A stretch of 8,168 nucleotides of DNA from Acidobacteriaceae bacterium (GTDB lineage: Bacteria > Acidobacteriota > Terriglobia > Terriglobales > Acidobacteriaceae): NCBI GenBank assembly GCA_003156495.1, contig PMHC01000067.1, positions 1 to 8,168 of the forward strand, in the 5' to 3' direction. Position numbers and translations under genes: made by a program. This document shows, piece by piece, positions 6,370-8,168 of the stretch (its first letter is position 1; each line of letters starts with the position of its first letter). A model generated the notes under the pieces. That model had not been told where the DNA came from. It was given only the letters and a program-made list of their open reading frames with translations, and made no database searches.

Positions 6370-6458
6370 CACCGCGGCTTGTCGCGAAGCATATTCCTCT
6401 CGCGCCACAAACAAAACCCGCAGTCGTTATCATTGCCAAAGGGAAAAGGAAAAAAATA

Positions 6459-7289
6459 ATGGCTCATTCCAACACCGTACCCGCGCCACAGGCTTTGCCC
6501 GGCGTCGAAAAAATCATCGCCATCGGTTCCGGCAAAGGCGGCGTGGGCAAAACCACGGTCGCGGTCAACCTGGCCATTGCTCTGGCCAAGCTGGGCAAGC
6601 GCGTGGGGCTGATGGACGCCGACGTTTACGGACCGAATATTCCGCTGATGATGGGCTCGTCCGAATCGCCCAAGCTGGGGCCGAATAACACGATCGAACC
6701 CAACCTGACGCACGGCGTCAAAACCATTTCGATCGGCTATATTTCGCCCGGCGACAAACCGATGGTGATGCGCGGACCGATGCTGCACCAGATCGTGCGC
6801 CAGTTTTTGCAACAGGTGAACTGGGGCGAGTTGGATTATCTGCTGGTGGACATGCCTCCGGGCACCGGCGACGTAGCTATTTCTCTTGTGCAGACTGTAC
6901 CTCTGACCGGCGCGGTCGTCGTCTCGACACCCAGCGACGTAAGCCTGGAAGACGCGCGCAAGGCGCTGGAGATGTTCGCGCAGGTTAACGTGGATGTGCT
7001 CGGCATCGTCGAAAACATGAGCAGCTTCACCTGTCCACACTGCCATCAGGAGATCGACATCTTCTCGCGCGGCGGCGCCAAGCGTACGGCCGAACGTTTT
7101 GGCATTCCGTTTTTAGGTTCGGTGGATCTGATTCCGGCGATCCGCGAAGGCGGCGACCACGGCACTCCGGTGGCGCTGGCCGGACCTAAAAGCCCGCAGG
7201 CAGCACCGTTTTTTGCCATCGCGGAAAAGCTGATGGAAGAAGCGGAGAAAGCGGCCGCGGCATCTTCCGACGTGATCGAAATCAAGTAA
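6459..7289 (+). CDS. mrp: Mrp/NBP35-family iron-sulfur cluster carrier ATPase (short form)
   Basis: A 276-residue P-loop ATPase of the Mrp/ApbC/NBP35 type, which binds a bridging Fe-S cluster and delivers it to apo-proteins in the cytosol. AAAAGGA (6444-6450) precedes the ATG by 8 nt. The deviant Walker A GSGKGGVGKTT is at 23-33 with signature Lys26, followed by the MDADVYGPNIP motif (52-62) diagnostic of Mrp, and DMPPGTGD at 131-138 (Walker B region). CPHC at 192-195 supplies the paired cysteines that hold the cluster across a dimer. The N-terminal MIP18/DUF59 domain common in longer bacterial Mrp proteins is missing: only about 17 residues precede the ATPase core. The C-terminus is an Ala/Glu helix. 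The hairpin at 7311-7350 terminates it. Assignment is firm from motifs, while the delivery targets are unknown. Confidence 0.96.
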   Translation: MAHSNTVPAPQALPGVEKIIAIGSGKGGVGKTTVAVNLAIALAKLGKRVGLMDADVYGPNIPLMMGSSESPKLGPNNTIEPNLTHGVKTISIGYISPGDKPMVMRGPMLHQIVRQFLQQVNWGELDYLLVDMPPGTGDVAISLVQTVPLTGAVVVSTPSDVSLEDARKALEMFAQVNVDVLGIVENMSSFTCPHCHQEIDIFSRGGAKRTAERFGIPFLGSVDLIPAIREGGDHGTPVALAGPKSPQAAPFFAIAEKLMEEAEKAAAASSDVIEIK

Positions 7290-7310
7290 AAAACAATCCA
7301 CCGTTACGCG

Positions 7311-7350
7311 CTAACCAAAAAGCGGGGCCGAAGCCCCGCTTTTTGGTTAG
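7311..7350. terminator. Perfect 18-bp hairpin, bidirectional intrinsic terminator
   Basis: CTAACCAAAAAGCGGGGC (7311-7328) and its exact reverse complement (7333-7350) flank a CGAA tetraloop. The GC-rich inner stem (GCGGGGC) is followed by five U residues in either direction. This is the form of a convergent bidirectional terminator. It begins 21 nt after the mrp stop and lies 12 nt after the stop of the minus-strand gene at 7363. Confidence 0.93.
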
Positions 7351-7362
7351 AAGCAATTGCGA

Positions 7363-7695
7363 CTACCGCCAGTGGCCTTCAATCATTACCCAGCCGCCGT
7401 GTTTGTGCGCCCAATGATGCCCGACCCAATGAGCGCCAGGATGCGGCGGGCGCTCGTAATGGCCCGGCGTCCAGGCATAAGCGCCGCCATCCCAACGTTG
7501 ATAGCCGGCAATCCACACGAAGCCGGGCTGCGGCGGCGGACCGGGCCGCTCGGCGACCGACGGAGGTGGCGGCGCCTGAACAAAGGCCGACGGAGGATGG
7601 CCAGGTTGACGAGAATCTGGCGGTGGCCCTTGCGCGATCAGTGCCGCAGGAGCCAAGCAAAATGCAAGCAGAAAAGCTAATGCTGTCTGTTTCAT
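7363..7695 (-). CDS. Small secreted Pro/Trp/His-rich protein, YXWGXW-repeat-like
   Basis: A 110-residue protein with a clear signal peptide (residues 1-21: MKQ, hydrophobic core, cut around LIA/QG). Cys13 is not a lipobox cysteine because Phe precedes it. Residues 22-57 are Pro/Gln/Gly-rich and probably disordered. Residues 58-110 carry two aromatic-glycine units: FVWIAGYQRWDGGAYAWTPGHYERP, then AHWVGHHWAHKHGGWVMIEGHW. They resemble the YXWGXW (WxxGxW) repeat family of small exported proteins whose role is undefined. Several His residues (80-110) could bind metal, but that is inference. The start at 7695 has TAAGG (complement of 7705-7709) at a 9-nt spacing. It is transcribed toward mrp and shares the terminator between them. 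Confidence 0.82.
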   Translation of the reverse strand: MKQTALAFLLAFCLAPAALIAQGPPPDSRQPGHPPSAFVQAPPPPSVAERPGPPPQPGFVWIAGYQRWDGGAYAWTPGHYERPPHPGAHWVGHHWAHKHGGWVMIEGHWR

Positions 7696-7746
7696 CTTGG
7701 GGAGCCTTATCCTTTCTTGGTTAAGTTGCTGAAGTAAACCTTCTGA

Positions 7747-7776
7747 ATCGTACGGAATTCTTTTACCATTTTACAA
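7747..7776 (-). promoter_or_regulatory. Weak candidate promoter of the YXWGXW-like gene
   Basis: On the minus strand TTGTAA (complement of 7771-7776, 4/6) and TACGAT (complement of 7747-7752, 4/6) are separated by 18 bp, about 50 bp upstream of the ATG. The gap between this gene and murA (182 bp) is locally AT-rich here. No intrinsic terminator for murA was recognised in the same gap. Confidence 0.3.
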
Positions 7777-7877
7777 ACACGAAAACGCCGCGGGAGTTTT
7801 TCTTTTTACGCGAAAGAATGCGCGCAATTTTTCGCGCCGCGCGCTGAAGCAAACTCTTCGCCGGCGCAACGCGCAAA

Positions 7878-8168
7878 CTATGCTTCGTCTTCCTTGGGCG
7901 CGAAGAGGTTGCCCATACGCTGAATCTGCGCGCCGACGGAGCGCAATTTTTCCTCTATGCGTTCGTAGCCGCGATCCATGTGGTAAACACGATCGACAAT
8001 CGTTTCGCCTTCTGCAACCAGCGCGGCCAGCACCAGCGAAGCCGAGGCCCGCAGATCCGAACACATCACCGCCGCTGCCGAAAGCCGCGCCGGACCGCGC
8101 ACGGTAGCGGTGCGGCCATCAACCTTGATGTTGGCGCCCATGCGCACCAGCTCCTGCACGTGCATGAA
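7878..8168 (-). CDS. murA: UDP-N-acetylglucosamine 1-carboxyvinyltransferase, C-terminal part (5' end outside window)
   Basis: The 96 visible residues are the C-terminal end of MurA, the cytosolic enzyme that adds enolpyruvate from PEP to UDP-GlcNAc in the first committed step of peptidoglycan synthesis. The frame continues past the right edge (FMHVQELVRMGA). Hallmarks are RMGANIKVDG, SDLRASASLVLAALVAEG and YHMDRGYERIEEKLRSVGA. The Arg in DLRAS and the Arg in DRGYE correspond to the substrate-binding and catalytic arginines (Arg371 and Arg397 in the Enterobacter/E. coli numbering, from memory). The catalytic Cys loop lies outside the window. The tail (MGNLFAPKEDEA) is slightly longer than in E. 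coli. Family assignment is secure. Confidence 0.95.
   Translation of the reverse strand, partial: FMHVQELVRMGANIKVDGRTATVRGPARLSAAAVMCSDLRASASLVLAALVAEGETIVDRVYHMDRGYERIEEKLRSVGAQIQRMGNLFAPKEDEA

Noticed and set aside
6276..7046. 256-residue minus-strand open frame antisense to the thioesterase end and mrp
   Set aside because: It is a shadow of mrp, whose motifs are unambiguous.
7809..7836. CGCGAAA/TTTCGCG inverted repeat after murA
   Set aside because: It has only 7 bp with a 14-nt loop, and no U tract follows on either strand, so an intrinsic terminator is not supported.

Overview
This 8.2 kb window is GC-rich chromosomal DNA from a Gram-negative-type bacterium. It looks like housekeeping and cell-envelope territory rather than a mobile or accessory region. 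The flavour of several proteins (a small TPR protein, a secreted YXWGXW-like protein, a peptidoglycan-binding protein with a Ser/Arg-rich linker, and a lone Mrp ATPase) recalls Acidobacteriota. That placement comes from remembered family resemblance, not from a search, and should be treated as tentative. I see no rRNA, tRNA, CRISPR array, transposase, integrase or phage gene.

Layout, left to right. The 3' end of an M20-family metallopeptidase (+, open at the left edge) is followed, after a plausible sigma-70 promoter, by a membrane-anchored HtrA/Do serine protease with two PDZ domains (+). A small secreted protein comes next (+), with a triplicated 15-residue Ser/Arg/Glu repeat and a peptidoglycan-binding domain. 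It converges on an EamA-type DMT permease (-). Upstream of the permease lie a family 2 glycosyltransferase of the polyprenyl-phosphate type (-), with its own intrinsic terminator, and a small TPR protein (-). A divergent intergenic region holding a CATCAG/CTGATG palindrome separates the TPR gene from an acyl-CoA thioesterase (+) and a short-form Mrp/NBP35 iron-sulfur carrier ATPase (+). A perfect 18-bp hairpin, apparently a bidirectional terminator, separates mrp from a small secreted Trp/Gly/His-rich protein (-). The window ends in the 3' part of murA (-, open at the right edge).

How the genes relate. Envelope biology dominates: periplasmic protein quality control (HtrA), peptidoglycan synthesis (MurA), peptidoglycan binding, lipid-linked sugar transfer (GT2) and small secreted proteins. 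The genes are mostly single transcription units with their own ribosome binding sites and gaps of about 50 to 220 bp, so no strong operon is evident. The best candidate pairs are TPR-GT2 (119-264 bp apart depending on the true TPR start and any internal promoter; 119 bp between stop and start) and thioesterase-mrp (89 bp apart).

No convincing previously undescribed multi-gene system was found. The items most worth a second look are the Ser/Arg/Glu repeat linker of the peptidoglycan-binding protein, the operator-like palindrome in the divergent region, and two direct repeats with a 10-bp period in 5' intergenic regions.
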